64,000 bases of DNA from Pseudomonadota bacterium (GTDB lineage Bacteria; Pseudomonadota; Gammaproteobacteria; UBA9214). A program made the translations under genes and the position numbers. The stretch is taken from assembly GCA_041395565.1 (NCBI GenBank), contig JAWLAI010000006.1, forward strand, positions 186,001-250,000. The letters are read 5' to 3'. The notes under the pieces were generated by a model, which ran no database searches, was not told where the DNA came from, and worked only from the letters and a program-made list of their open reading frames with translations. Position 1 is the stretch's first letter. Every line of letters starts with the position of its first letter. Shown one piece after another: positions 32,249 to 40,127 of the stretch.

Positions 32249-32285
32249 GCGTCCCGTTCCGCGCGCACTACGCGGAACGGGACGC
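32249..32285. terminator. Perfect 15-bp-stem hairpin between convergent genes
   Basis: GCGTCCCGTTCCGCG, a 7-base loop and CGCGGAACGGGACGC lie between the convergent ends of the L,D-transpeptidase and cytochrome b genes. There is no U-tract on either side, but position and stability suggest a shared termination or RNA-end structure. Confidence 0.65.
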
Positions 32286-32292
32286 AGTCCGC

Positions 32293-32946
32293 TCAGGGTG
32301 CGTTCTTCTTGCCGGTGATCATGGCGCGGACCAGGTTCTCGCCATGCATCCGGCTCGATACCACCACGCCTGCCACGTGGATCACGATCAGCAGCACGGT
32401 CAGATTGGCGAAGACCTCGTGCAGCTCCTCCCAGAACTCTTCTTCCGGCGAGTGCTCGCCTTCCGCCGCGCCGTAGTCGTCATCGTCATGACCTGCATGG
32501 ACCTCGTGCCGCTCATCATCGGCCCGGGCCGGCGCAACCAGCACGATCTCCGCGCCCCCGGCAGCCAGCGGTCCGTGCCCGTCCAGGCCATAATACTTCA
32601 GGCCCGAATAGGTGGTCAGCGCCAACGACACCAGCAGCATGACGATCATCCAGCCGCCCGCGGGATTGTGGCCGAGATAGTGCGCCGGCCTGCCGGCGAA
32701 CAGCTCCTTCAGGTACTGCACGGTACGCCGCGGCGAGTAGATGAAATCGCTGAAGCGCGCATAGCGGGTGCCCACGAAGCCCCAGAGCAGCCGGAACACC
32801 AACAATCCGAGGATGTAGTAGCCGGCATAGATGTGGACCATGTTGTCCTCTTCACCGGTGACATAGGCGATGATGAATGCGGCCACCAGCGTCCAGTGAA
32901 ACAGGCGCACCAGCGGATCCCAGACCCGAACCTGACTATCAGTCAT
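32293..32946 (-). CDS. Cytochrome b561-type membrane protein
   Basis: 217 residues with four predicted transmembrane helices, PF01292-like (cytochrome b561 / Ni-Fe hydrogenase b-type subunit). The start VWDPLVRLFHWTLVAAFIIAYVTG carries a heme-ligand-type His in helix 1. VHIYAGYYILGLLVFRLLWGFVG is helix 2. IVIHVAGVVVSSRMHGENLVRAM closes the fold. Between helices 3 and 4 a 40-residue soluble loop is rich in His, Asp and Glu (HEVHAGHDDDDYGAAEGEH), an unusual feature that might bind metal. Probably an electron carrier for a cytochrome c or quinol partner. It is divergent from a LuxR-type regulator. Confidence 0.85.
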   Translation of the reverse strand: MTDSQVRVWDPLVRLFHWTLVAAFIIAYVTGEEDNMVHIYAGYYILGLLVFRLLWGFVGTRYARFSDFIYSPRRTVQYLKELFAGRPAHYLGHNPAGGWMIVMLLVSLALTTYSGLKYYGLDGHGPLAAGGAEIVLVAPARADDERHEVHAGHDDDDYGAAEGEHSPEEEFWEELHEVFANLTVLLIVIHVAGVVVSSRMHGENLVRAMITGKKNAP

Positions 32947-33015
32947 GTGACAACTCCGTATAATTGATGGGTGAATCTGCCGGGCAGTATCGGTCAGAGA
33001 CCGCCCTTAGTCATC

Positions 33016-33027
33016 CGGCGAACGCCG
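33016..33027. promoter_or_regulatory. Short inverted repeat in divergent promoter region
   Basis: CGGCG-AA-CGCCG lies midway in the 149-base region between the cytochrome b and LuxR-type genes, a possible operator. Such short GC palindromes also arise by chance. Confidence 0.3.
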
Positions 33028-33095
33028 TATTCCGAGCGGTACAGGGCATATGCCGCACGATGCCAGGCAGTGTAAATCAATGACGTAGCAATTCC

Positions 33096-33587
33096 ATGGC
33101 CTATCTCAAGGAAATTCTGCTCATCGCCGTGCTGTTGCTCGCCATCCTGGGCAACCTGTCCGATTTCGTCACCGACTACGGCCAGGGGGCCCCGGCCCTG
33201 CACCTGCTGGTCGAGGCTGGCGTGATTGCACTGTCGACCACGCTCATCCTCTGGCTCCTGCTCGATCTGCGCCGCCAGCGGCAGGCACTGGAAAAGCTCC
33301 GTCAGGAAATTGCCGGCCAGGCGGCGCCGGCCGCGCCGCCGGCGCTGGCAGCGGCGCGCCGCCAGCTCGGCGGGCTGATCCGGTCGCAGTTCCAGGACTG
33401 GGGCCTGACCGACAGCGAACAGGAAGTCGGCCTGTTGCTGCTAAAGGGCCTGAGCTTCAAGGAGATCGCGGCGTTGCGCCAGACCCAGGAGAAAACCGTG
33501 CGGGCCCAGGCCTCCGGCATCTACCGCAAGGCCGGCGTCAACGGCCGCCATGCCTTCGCGGCGTGGTTCATCGAGGATTTCCTGTAG
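33096..33587 (+). CDS. Membrane-tethered LuxR-type HTH regulator
   Basis: 163 residues. Two hydrophobic segments at about 5-23 and 36-58 (ILLIAVLLLAILGNL and VIALSTTLILWLLLDL) are followed by a charged helical linker (RRQRQALEKLRQEI), an Ala/Pro stretch, and a C-terminal LuxR/GerE helix-turn-helix at about 105-155 (LTDSEQEVGLLLLKGLSFKEIA, here LTDSEQEVGLL plus GLSFKEIAALR, then VRAQASGIYRKAGVNGRHAF). No receiver or sensor domain is visible, so it may sense a membrane or redox cue and act near the membrane. It is divergent from the cytochrome b gene, which suggests a functional link but does not prove it. Confidence 0.85.
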   Translation: MAYLKEILLIAVLLLAILGNLSDFVTDYGQGAPALHLLVEAGVIALSTTLILWLLLDLRRQRQALEKLRQEIAGQAAPAAPPALAAARRQLGGLIRSQFQDWGLTDSEQEVGLLLLKGLSFKEIAALRQTQEKTVRAQASGIYRKAGVNGRHAFAAWFIEDFL

Positions 33588-33617
33588 CGTCAGCCGGCTA
33601 CAGGCCGCACGCGCGGA

Positions 33618-34460
33618 TCAGAAGCTCCACTCCAGGCCGAGCTTGCCGTGGAAAAAGTCGACCAGGCCGGCATCGCCGGCCAGGGTCGCATCGCGCGCGA
33701 GCGCCCAGCTGTAGGCGGCATGCGCGGTCACGGCGAGCGCATCGGTCAGCGCGTACTCAACACCCAGCTGCAGGGCGAAGTGGTTCGCGCCATCGTGGCC
33801 ATCCGGCACGTAGCCCCGATTCACACCGAGCGTGCCGGCGGCGCTCAGTACACAGGCAGGCGCGATAGCGAAGCCGCGCCGCAGCGCGAACTCGGCGAAC
33901 TGGCCGGCGGCGGCGAACGAGTGATAGATGTCCGTCGTGAATTCGAGTGCCAGGGGCAGGCCGCGCCAGAGCAAACCGGCGCCGACCTCGTTGTCGCTGT
34001 CATCGGCCAGCGGAAATTCCAGGCGGGTGTAGGCGACATACCACTCGAACGCGCGCAGACTCCGAGTCAGTGCGACGGTTAGCTGCAGTTCGTCGTACGC
34101 CTGCCCGGGAGCGCGCCCGTACAGGATCCCGGCGGCGACTGGCTGCCAGTCGAATTCGGCGCTGGAAGACCACCACGCATCCCCGTCCAGGACATCCCTG
34201 CCCTCGGAGAAATAGCGGCTCTCCCAGCCCGCGTGGATGTGTGCCCTGGGCGTCGCGCCTTCCCGCTGAAACTCGAACGGCTGCGTCGCCTCCGGTTCAT
34301 GCGCGCACACCCTGAGGGCGGCGCAGGCCAGTGCCACGGCGACGGGGGGCGCGCTGCGGCGGCATGGCGGGCGGCCCGGAACAACGCGGGTAAGCTGCGC
34401 TGCGGACAGAAAAAAGCCGAGCAGTGCCCGGCTTGTTTTCGTTGCGGTCGCGCCCCGCAC
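33618..34460 (-). CDS. Predicted outer-membrane beta-barrel-like protein of unknown function
   Basis: The frame gives up to 280 residues, but its first 30 codons overlap the ribosomal-operon terminator, so the true start lies further in. A plausible signal core PVAVALACAALRVCAHEPEA precedes a mature part starting near HIHAGWESRYFSEGRDVLDG. That segment is typical of small porin-like or TorF-type proteins with alternating hydrophobic strands and a C-terminal Phe (HGKLGLEWSF), the usual barrel-assembly signal. No in-frame ATG with a ribosome-binding site is seen near the signal core. Deleting one C from the run of six at about 34341-34346 would join it to an ATG (MPPQRAPVAVALA). Function unknown. 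Confidence 0.6.
   Translation of the reverse strand: MRGATATKTSRALLGFFLSAAQLTRVVPGRPPCRRSAPPVAVALACAALRVCAHEPEATQPFEFQREGATPRAHIHAGWESRYFSEGRDVLDGDAWWSSSAEFDWQPVAAGILYGRAPGQAYDELQLTVALTRSLRAFEWYVAYTRLEFPLADDSDNEVGAGLLWRGLPLALEFTTDIYHSFAAAGQFAEFALRRGFAIAPACVLSAAGTLGVNRGYVPDGHDGANHFALQLGVEYALTDALAVTAHAAYSWALARDATLAGDAGLVDFFHGKLGLEWSF
34410..34434 (-). terminator. Rho-independent terminator of the ribosomal protein cluster
   Basis: Minus strand AAGCCGGGC / GCTCGGCTT stem of about 9 bp with a 3-base loop, followed by TTTTTT. It sits 30 bases after the rplQ stop and ends the alpha operon. Confidence 0.9.
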
Positions 34461-34462
34461 GC

Positions 34463-34843
34463 CTATTCGGCAGCGGCTTCCTGCTGCGGACGGTCGACGA
34501 GTTCGACGTAGGCCATCGGTGCGCTGTCGCCCGGGCGGTAGCCCATCTTCAGGATGCGCAGATAGCCGCCGGGGCGATCCTTGTAGCGCGGCCCCAGCTC
34601 GTTGAACAGCTTGCTGACCACCTCGCGGTCGCGCAGACGGCTGAACGCGATACGGCGCTTGTGCACGGAATCGCTCTTCGCCATGGTGATGAACGGCTCG
34701 GCGACCCGGCGCAGCTCCTTGGCCTTGGGCAGGGTGGTCTTGATGGCCTCGTGACGCAGCAGGGACACGGCCATGTTCTGCAGCATGGCCTTGCGGTGGG
34801 AACTGTTGCGGCTGAGCTGCCGCCCGATGTTACGGTGACGCAT
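34463..34843 (-). CDS. rplQ: 50S ribosomal protein L17
   Basis: 126-residue large-subunit protein that binds 23S rRNA near the exit tunnel. MRHRNIGRQLSRNSSHRKAM is the diagnostic start (bases of a single conserved block), followed by NMAVSLLRHEAIKTTLPKAKELR. It is the last gene of the alpha operon, 20 bases after rpoA and directly before the terminator. The acidic tail after DRPQQEAAAE is lineage-variable. Confidence 0.98.
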   Translation of the reverse strand: MRHRNIGRQLSRNSSHRKAMLQNMAVSLLRHEAIKTTLPKAKELRRVAEPFITMAKSDSVHKRRIAFSRLRDREVVSKLFNELGPRYKDRPGGYLRILKMGYRPGDSAPMAYVELVDRPQQEAAAE

Positions 34844-34863
34844 GGTTCAGATCCTGTGAGTAC

Positions 34864-35871
34864 TCAGCCGCTCGCGGCTTCGGTTTTCTTGCTGGCGAGC
34901 CTGGCCGGCGGCCAGTTCTCCAGACGCATGCCCAGTGACAGGCCCTTGGTGGCCAGCACGTCCTTGATTTCGGTCAGCGACTTCTTGCCCAGGTTCGGGG
35001 TTTTCAGCAGCTCCACCTCGGTGCGCTGGATCAGATCGCCAATGTAGTAGATGCTCTCCGCCTTCAGGCAGTTGGCGGAACGCACGGTCAGCTCCAGGTC
35101 GTCGACCGGGCGCAGCAGGATCGGATCGATATCCGCCTCCGGCGCGCTCGCGGCTTCCTGGGTGCTGGCCTGCAGGTCGACGAACGCGGACAGCTGATCC
35201 TGCAGGATGGTCGCGGCGTGACGGATGGCCTCTTCCGGGTCGACGGTGCCGTTGGTCTCGATATCGATGATCAGCTTGTCCAGGTCGGTGCGCTGCTCGA
35301 CGCGGGCACGATCGACGTTGTAGGCGACCCGGCTCACCGGGCTGAACGAGGCATCCAGCTGCAGGCTGCCGATCGGGCGGCTCTCGCCTTCCTCTTCCTC
35401 GCGGCGCGTGGCCGGCTGATAGCCGCGCCCCTTGGCGAGCCGCAGGGTCATGTTCAGCTCGCCGGCCTTGGTAAGGTTGGCGATCACGAAATCCGGATTG
35501 ATGATCTCGATGTCGTGGTCAAGCTTGATGTCACCCGCGGTGACGGGACCGGGGCCCTTCTTGCTGAGCGTCAGGGTCGCCTCGTCACGATTGTGCATGC
35601 GCAGGGCGACCTTCTTCAGGTTGAGCAGGATGTCGATCACGTCTTCCTGCACCCCCTCGATGGTGGAGTACTCGTGCAGCACACCCTCGATCTCCGCATT
35701 GACCACGGCGGTACCCGGCATGGAAGACAGCAGGATGCGGCGCAATGCGTTGCCGAGCGTATGCCCGAACCCGCGCTCCAGCGGCTCCAGCGTGACCCGG
35801 GCGTGGTTGTTGCTGATCGTCTGTACATCCACGATACGGGGTTTCAGGAATTCATTGACGTTACCCAGCAT
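34864..35871 (-). CDS. rpoA: DNA-directed RNA polymerase subunit alpha
   Basis: 335-residue subunit that nucleates RNA polymerase assembly and contacts UP elements and activators. The N-terminal domain has GFGHTLGNALRRILLSSMPG, the dimerisation signature. The C-terminal domain from about 250 has LTVRSANCLKAESIYYIGDL and LLKTPNLGKKSLTEIKDVLA, which contact DNA. The ATG at 35871 has GAGGGA 7 bases upstream and gives MLGNVNEFLKPR. A start 5 codons earlier is less likely. Confidence 0.98.
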   Translation of the reverse strand: MLGNVNEFLKPRIVDVQTISNNHARVTLEPLERGFGHTLGNALRRILLSSMPGTAVVNAEIEGVLHEYSTIEGVQEDVIDILLNLKKVALRMHNRDEATLTLSKKGPGPVTAGDIKLDHDIEIINPDFVIANLTKAGELNMTLRLAKGRGYQPATRREEEEGESRPIGSLQLDASFSPVSRVAYNVDRARVEQRTDLDKLIIDIETNGTVDPEEAIRHAATILQDQLSAFVDLQASTQEAASAPEADIDPILLRPVDDLELTVRSANCLKAESIYYIGDLIQRTEVELLKTPNLGKKSLTEIKDVLATKGLSLGMRLENWPPARLASKKTEAASG

Positions 35872-35889
35872 GTACAGGTCCCTCAAGTG

Positions 35890-36516
35890 TTACTTGGAAT
35901 ACAATTCAACGATCAGGTGCTCGTTGATGTCGGCCGGCAGTTCGCCACGCTCCGGACGTGCCTTGTACACGCCCTGCATCTTCTTGCTGTCCACGTCGAT
36001 CCAGTCGGCGATACCGCGCTGCTGGGCCAGGTCGATGGCGGACTGGATGCGCAGCTGGTTGCGGCACTTCTCGTTCACGCTGATGACATCGTTCGGCTGT
36101 ACCTGGTAGGACGGGATGTTCACCTTCGCGCCGTTCACGCTGATGGCGTTGTGGCGCACCAGCTGGCGTGACTCGCTGCGCGACGAGGAGAAGCCCATGC
36201 GATAGACCACGTTGTCGAGACGGCCTTCCAGCAGCTGCAGCAGGTTCTCGCCGGTCGAGCCCTTGGTGCCGGCGGCCTTCTTGTAGTAGTTGCGGAACTG
36301 GCGCTCGAGGATGCCGTAGATGCGGCGCACCTTCTGCTTCTCGCGCAGCTGACTGGCGTAGTCGGACAGACGCGCGCGGCGCTGGCCGTGCTGGCCGGGC
36401 GGGAACGGGCGGTTCTCGACGGCGCACTTGGCAGTGAAGCATTTCTCGCCTTTCAGGAACAGCTTGCCGCCTTCACGACGGCACTGGCGACACTTGGATC
36501 CGATGTACTTGGCCAT
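35890..36516 (-). CDS. rpsD: 30S ribosomal protein S4
   Basis: 208-residue primary 16S rRNA binder that nucleates 30S assembly. In enterics S4 also represses its own alpha operon. MAKYIGSKCRQCRREGGKLFLKG contains a CxxC pair followed by a further Cys (KCFTAKCAVE), i.e. the cysteine-containing, zinc-type N-terminus (C+ form) rather than the cysteine-free version. The S4 RNA-binding domain starts near residue 97 (LEGRLDNVVYRMGFSSSRSE). Confidence 0.98.
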   Translation of the reverse strand: MAKYIGSKCRQCRREGGKLFLKGEKCFTAKCAVENRPFPPGQHGQRRARLSDYASQLREKQKVRRIYGILERQFRNYYKKAAGTKGSTGENLLQLLEGRLDNVVYRMGFSSSRSESRQLVRHNAISVNGAKVNIPSYQVQPNDVISVNEKCRNQLRIQSAIDLAQQRGIADWIDVDSKKMQGVYKARPERGELPADINEHLIVELYSK

Positions 36517-36533
36517 GGCTCTCTATCCTTATC

Positions 36534-36917
36534 CTACACGCGGCGCTTCTTCGGTGGCCGGCAACCGTTATGCGGTATCGGCGTCACGTCGGTGATATTG
36601 GTGATCTGGAAGCCGCAGTTGTTCAGCGCACGCACGGCGGACTCGCGCCCCGGGCCCGGTCCCTTGACCTCGACCTCGAGGTTCTTCATGCCGTATTCCT
36701 TCACCTTCTCACCGGCCTTCTCGGCGGCGACCTGGGCCGCGAACGGCGTGCTCTTGCGCGAACCGCGGAAGCCGGAACCGCCGGAGGTCGCCCATGCCAG
36801 CGCATTGCCCTGGCGGTCGGTGATCATGATGATGGTGTTGTTGAACGAAGCGTGAATATGCGCGATGCCGTCGGCGACATCCTTCTTCACTTTCTTGCGT
36901 ACCGGTGCCTTTGCCAT
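36534..36917 (-). CDS. rpsK: 30S ribosomal protein S11
   Basis: 127-residue protein of the 30S platform that lines the mRNA exit path together with S7 and S18. HIHASFNNTIIMITDRQGNALAW and the C-terminal ITDVTPIPHNGCRPPKKRRV block are fully conserved. It lies 39 bases after rpsM and 17 before rpsD, in standard alpha-operon order. Confidence 0.98.
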   Translation of the reverse strand: MAKAPVRKKVKKDVADGIAHIHASFNNTIIMITDRQGNALAWATSGGSGFRGSRKSTPFAAQVAAEKAGEKVKEYGMKNLEVEVKGPGPGRESAVRALNNCGFQITNITDVTPIPHNGCRPPKKRRV

Positions 36918-36956
36918 ACCTGGATTCCAGTCGTATCTGTTGAATGCGTTGTGGTG

Positions 36957-37313
36957 TTACTTGCGGATCGGACGCCGCGGTCCCTTGCGGGTACGGCCGT
37001 TGGTGCGCGTGCGCTGACCGTGTACCGGCAGACCACGGCGATGGCGAATGCCGCGGTAGCAGCCCAGATCCATGAGCCGCTTGATGTTCATGGACACAGT
37101 GCGGCGCAGGTCGCCCTCGACGGTGTAGCGGCCGACCTCGGTGCGGAGATTCTCCAGTTCCGCCTCGCTCAGGTCCTTGATCTTCATTTCCGGACGGACG
37201 CCGGTGGCCGCGCAGATCTTGTGCGCGGTTACCCGACCGATTCCGTAGATCCCGGTCAGCGCGATCACCGTATGCTTGTGATCCGCAATGTTGATTCCGG
37301 CTATACGAGCCAT
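36957..37313 (-). CDS. rpsM: 30S ribosomal protein S13
   Basis: 118-residue head protein that contacts P-site tRNA and bridges to 23S rRNA. It begins MARIAGINIADHKHTVIALT and ends with the basic tail RTRTNGRTRKGPRRPIRK. RGIRHRRGLPVHGQRT is the conserved C-terminal core. It is the first gene of the alpha operon; a 166-base spacer with a hairpin separates it from rpmJ. Confidence 0.98.
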   Translation of the reverse strand: MARIAGINIADHKHTVIALTGIYGIGRVTAHKICAATGVRPEMKIKDLSEAELENLRTEVGRYTVEGDLRRTVSMNIKRLMDLGCYRGIRHRRGLPVHGQRTRTNGRTRKGPRRPIRK

Positions 37314-37336
37314 CTAGATCTTCTCCAACTGGATAG

Positions 37337-37355
37337 TTTTAGCGTGGCGCTAAAA
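37337..37355 (-). ncRNA. Hairpin in rpsM leader, position of S4-responsive alpha-operon leader
   Basis: TTTTAGCG/CGCTAAAA (8 bp, 3-base loop) lies 24 bases upstream of the rpsM ATG. In enterics the same position holds the pseudoknot by which S4 represses the alpha operon. The sequence similarity to the known leader is not clear, so regulation is inferred from position. Confidence 0.4.
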
Positions 37356-37479
37356 AGCGCGTAAGAATAACCCTGAAACGTCCATAAATCAAATGCGAAC
37401 GACCGCTCCCGGCACCCAGCACCGGCCGGCCATGCATCCGATTTTTACTTCAAAATCAAAATACTGCATACAATACCGC

Positions 37480-37593
37480 TCAGCCCTGACGCTGCTTGTG
37501 GCGGCCATCCTTGCAGATGACCCGGACCACGCCGTTGCGCCGTACGACCTTGCAGTTGCGGCAGATACGCTTCACCGAAGCACGCACTTTCAT
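37480..37593 (-). CDS. rpmJ: 50S ribosomal protein L36
   Basis: 37-residue zinc-ribbon protein of the large subunit. The translation starts MKVRASVKRICRNCKVVRRN and ends VICKDGRHKQRQG. The four ligands CxxC...C...H (C11, C14, C27, H32) mark the zinc-binding C+ type. It lies between secY and rpsM, the conserved location. It was identified by reading the secY-rpsM gap directly because it is shorter than most gene-finder cutoffs. Confidence 0.97.
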   Translation of the reverse strand: MKVRASVKRICRNCKVVRRNGVVRVICKDGRHKQRQG

Positions 37594-37620
37594 GTCTTTA
37601 CACCCTTGTTGAGACTGCCA

Positions 37621-38976
37621 CTAACGCAGCATGCCGGTTCCGCCGTGGCTCTTGAGGTTCGCCTTCTTCATCAACCCGCTGTACTGGTGCGAAACCAGGT
37701 GGGTCTGAACCTGCGCCATGAAATCCATGGTCACCACGACAATGATCAACAGCGACGTACCGCCGAAGTAGAACGGCACGTTCCAGTACAGAATCAGGAA
37801 CTCCGGCATCAAACATACCAGCGTGATGTACACGGCACCGGCTGTGGTCAGTCGGGTCATCACGCGGTCGATGTACTGCGCGGTCTGCTCGCCGGGACGG
37901 ATACCCGGGATGAACGCCCCCGACTTTTTCAGGTTGTCCGCGGTGTCCTTGGCATTGAACACCAGCGCGGTATAGAAGAAGCAGAAGAACACGATCGCCA
38001 GCGCGTACAGGATCACGTACAGCGGTTGACCCGGCGACAGGGTCGCGGCCACGTCACGCAGCCAGTCCATGCCCTCGTTCTGCCCGACCCAGCTGCCGAT
38101 GGTCGCGGGAAACAGGATGATGCTGGAGGCGAAGATCGGCGGGATCACGCCGGCCATGTTGAGCTTGAGCGGCAGATGCGTGCTCTGCGCGGCATACACC
38201 TTGCGTCCCTGCTGGCGCTTCGCGTAATTGACGGTGATGCGGCGCTGGCCGCGCTCGACGAACACCACGAAGCCGGTCACCACCAGCGCCAGCGAGAACA
38301 GCAGCAGGATGGTCATGATGTTCATCTCGCCGGTACGCACCAGTTCCAGCGTGCTGCCGATGGCCGAGGGCAGACCGGCGACGATACCGGAGAAGATGAT
38401 GATCGAGATGCCGTTGCCGACACCACGCTCGGTCACCTGTTCGCCGAGCCACATCAGGAACACGGTTCCGGTCACCAGCGTCACCACCGCGGTGAGCACG
38501 AAGGCCGGCCCGGGATTGAGCACCAGGTTGCTGCCGGCAACCTGCTGCGCCTGCAGCGCGCTGGAGATGCCGAAGGCCTGCATGGTGGCGAGCGCGACCG
38601 TGCCGTAGCGGGTGTACTGGGTGATCTTGCGCCGTCCGGCCTCGCCGCCTTCCTTCTTGAGCTGCTCCAGCGAGGGTATGGTCACGGTCAGCAGGTTCAT
38701 GATGATGGAAGCCGAGATGTAGGGCATGACGCCGAGCGCAAACAGCGACAGGCGCTTGAGCGAGCCACCCGAGAACATGTTGAACATCTCCAGGATGGTG
38801 CCACGCTGCTGCTCGGCCAGGGCGGCGAGCACATGCGGATCGATACCCGGCAACGGAATGAAGGAACCGATGCGGAACACGATGATGGCGCCAATGACGA
38901 AAAAGAGCCGCGCTCGCAGCTCTTTCAGCTGCCCGAGACCTGCGGCAGCGCCGGAGATGGGGGACCCGATAGCCAT
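37621..38976 (-). CDS. secY: Protein translocase subunit SecY
   Basis: Central channel of the SecYEG translocon in the inner membrane. 451 residues with ten transmembrane helices. The plug region after helix 1 (GSFIPLPGIDPHVLAAL) is present, as are the cytoplasmic loops that bind SecA and ribosomes (KRQQGRKVYAAQSTHLPLKLN). Its start codon directly abuts the rplO stop. It is in the spc operon and is functionally linked to secA at the far end of this window. Confidence 0.98.
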   Translation of the reverse strand: MAIGSPISGAAAGLGQLKELRARLFFVIGAIIVFRIGSFIPLPGIDPHVLAALAEQQRGTILEMFNMFSGGSLKRLSLFALGVMPYISASIIMNLLTVTIPSLEQLKKEGGEAGRRKITQYTRYGTVALATMQAFGISSALQAQQVAGSNLVLNPGPAFVLTAVVTLVTGTVFLMWLGEQVTERGVGNGISIIIFSGIVAGLPSAIGSTLELVRTGEMNIMTILLLFSLALVVTGFVVFVERGQRRITVNYAKRQQGRKVYAAQSTHLPLKLNMAGVIPPIFASSIILFPATIGSWVGQNEGMDWLRDVAATLSPGQPLYVILYALAIVFFCFFYTALVFNAKDTADNLKKSGAFIPGIRPGEQTAQYIDRVMTRLTTAGAVYITLVCLMPEFLILYWNVPFYFGGTSLLIIVVVTMDFMAQVQTHLVSHQYSGLMKKANLKSHGGTGMLR

Positions 38977-39411
38977 TTAGTCCTCGATCCTGCCCCCGGC
39001 GGCCTCGATGGCGGCGCGCGCACCCTGCGTCACCTGGATACCCTTGAGCGTGACGGCACGGTCGAGCTGTCCCGAGGCGAACACCTTGACGCGGGTGATA
39101 TTGCGCGACACCAGATTGGCTTGCTTCAGCGCATCCAGATCGATCACGTCGGCAGTGACGAGCGCCAGTTCGTGCAGGCGGATCTCGCCGGTCGTGCGCG
39201 ACTTGGCTGTGGTAAAGCCGAACTTCGGCAGGCGCCGCTGCAGCGGCATCTGACCGCCCTCGAACCCGACCTTGTGGAAGCCGCCCGCACGTTCCTTCTG
39301 GCCCTTGTGACCGCGTCCGCAGGTCTTGCCCAGCCCGCAGCCGATGCCGCGACCGACGCGCTTGCGTGCCGTCCTGCTGCCGGGACCCGGTTTCAAAGTA
39401 TTCAGTTTCAT
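38977..39411 (-). CDS. rplO: 50S ribosomal protein L15
   Basis: 144-residue late-assembly protein of the large subunit. The Gly-rich basic N-terminus (RKRVGRGIGCGLGKTCGRGHKGQ) and the GFEGGQMPLQRRLPKFGF motif identify it. It is flanked by rpmD (3-base gap) and secY (no gap), the invariant spc order. Confidence 0.98.
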   Translation of the reverse strand: MKLNTLKPGPGSRTARKRVGRGIGCGLGKTCGRGHKGQKERAGGFHKVGFEGGQMPLQRRLPKFGFTTAKSRTTGEIRLHELALVTADVIDLDALKQANLVSRNITRVKVFASGQLDRAVTLKGIQVTQGARAAIEAAGGRIED

Positions 39412-39414
39412 GTC

Positions 39415-39600
39415 CTACTCCTCGACCTTGAGCATGTACTGGATCTTGTTGATCATGCCACGCACTTCCGGCGTGTCTTCCAGCTCAACGGTGTGATGCA
39501 TGCGGCGCAGACCCAGGCCACGCACGGTATCGCGGTGGCTGCGCAGGCGCCCGAAGGCGCTGCGGGTCTGCGTCACCCTGATTTTCTTGGTGGCAGCCAT
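39415..39600 (-). CDS. rpmD: 50S ribosomal protein L30
   Basis: 61-residue ferredoxin-fold protein binding 23S rRNA. IRVTQTRSAFGRLRSHRDTV and GLGLRRMHHTVELEDTPEVRGMI are the conserved parts. L30 is absent from some bacterial lineages; its presence between rpsE and rplO fits gammaproteobacteria. Confidence 0.97.
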   Translation of the reverse strand: MAATKKIRVTQTRSAFGRLRSHRDTVRGLGLRRMHHTVELEDTPEVRGMINKIQYMLKVEE

Positions 39601-39606
39601 GTCTCT

Positions 39607-40113
39607 TTACTCCAGGATTTCCTTGACGGTCTTGCCGCGTTTGCTGGCAACCTCTTCCGGGGAACGCATCTGCTCAAGGCCGCGGATGGTGGCGCGCAGC
39701 ACGTTGTTCGGATTGCTGGAGCCGATGCACTTGGCCAGGACGTTGTGCACCCCGACCACCTCGAACACGGCGCGCATGGCGCCACCGGCGATGATGCCGG
39801 TACCCTCGGAGGCAGGCTGCATGTAGACCTTGGCGGCGCCGTGACGCGCGGTCAGCGGATATTGCAGGGTGCCGTCCTTGATCGCGACGGTGATCATGTT
39901 CTTGCGCGCGGCTTCCATCGCTTTCTGGATCGCGGCCGGCACCTCGCGCGCCTTGCCGTAGCCATAGCCGACCCGGCCCTCGCCGTCGCCCACCACAGTC
40001 AGCGCGGTGAAACCGAACTGGCGGCCACCCTTGACCACCTTCGCGACGCGATTGACCGTGACCAGCTTCTCCAGCAGCCCGTCGCCCTGTACCTGTGTTT
40101 CTACCCTTGCCAT
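39607..40113 (-). CDS. rpsE: 30S ribosomal protein S5
   Basis: 168-residue protein at the mRNA entry region that affects decoding fidelity. The double-stranded-RNA-binding-like N-domain has KVVKGGRQFGFTALTVVGDG, and the C-domain has GTGIIAGGAMRAVFEVVGVHNVLAK. Start MARVETQVQGDGLLEKLV is typical for the group. Confidence 0.98.
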   Translation of the reverse strand: MARVETQVQGDGLLEKLVTVNRVAKVVKGGRQFGFTALTVVGDGEGRVGYGYGKAREVPAAIQKAMEAARKNMITVAIKDGTLQYPLTARHGAAKVYMQPASEGTGIIAGGAMRAVFEVVGVHNVLAKCIGSSNPNNVLRATIRGLEQMRSPEEVASKRGKTVKEILE

Positions 40114-40127
40114 AGTTCAGCCCTTGA

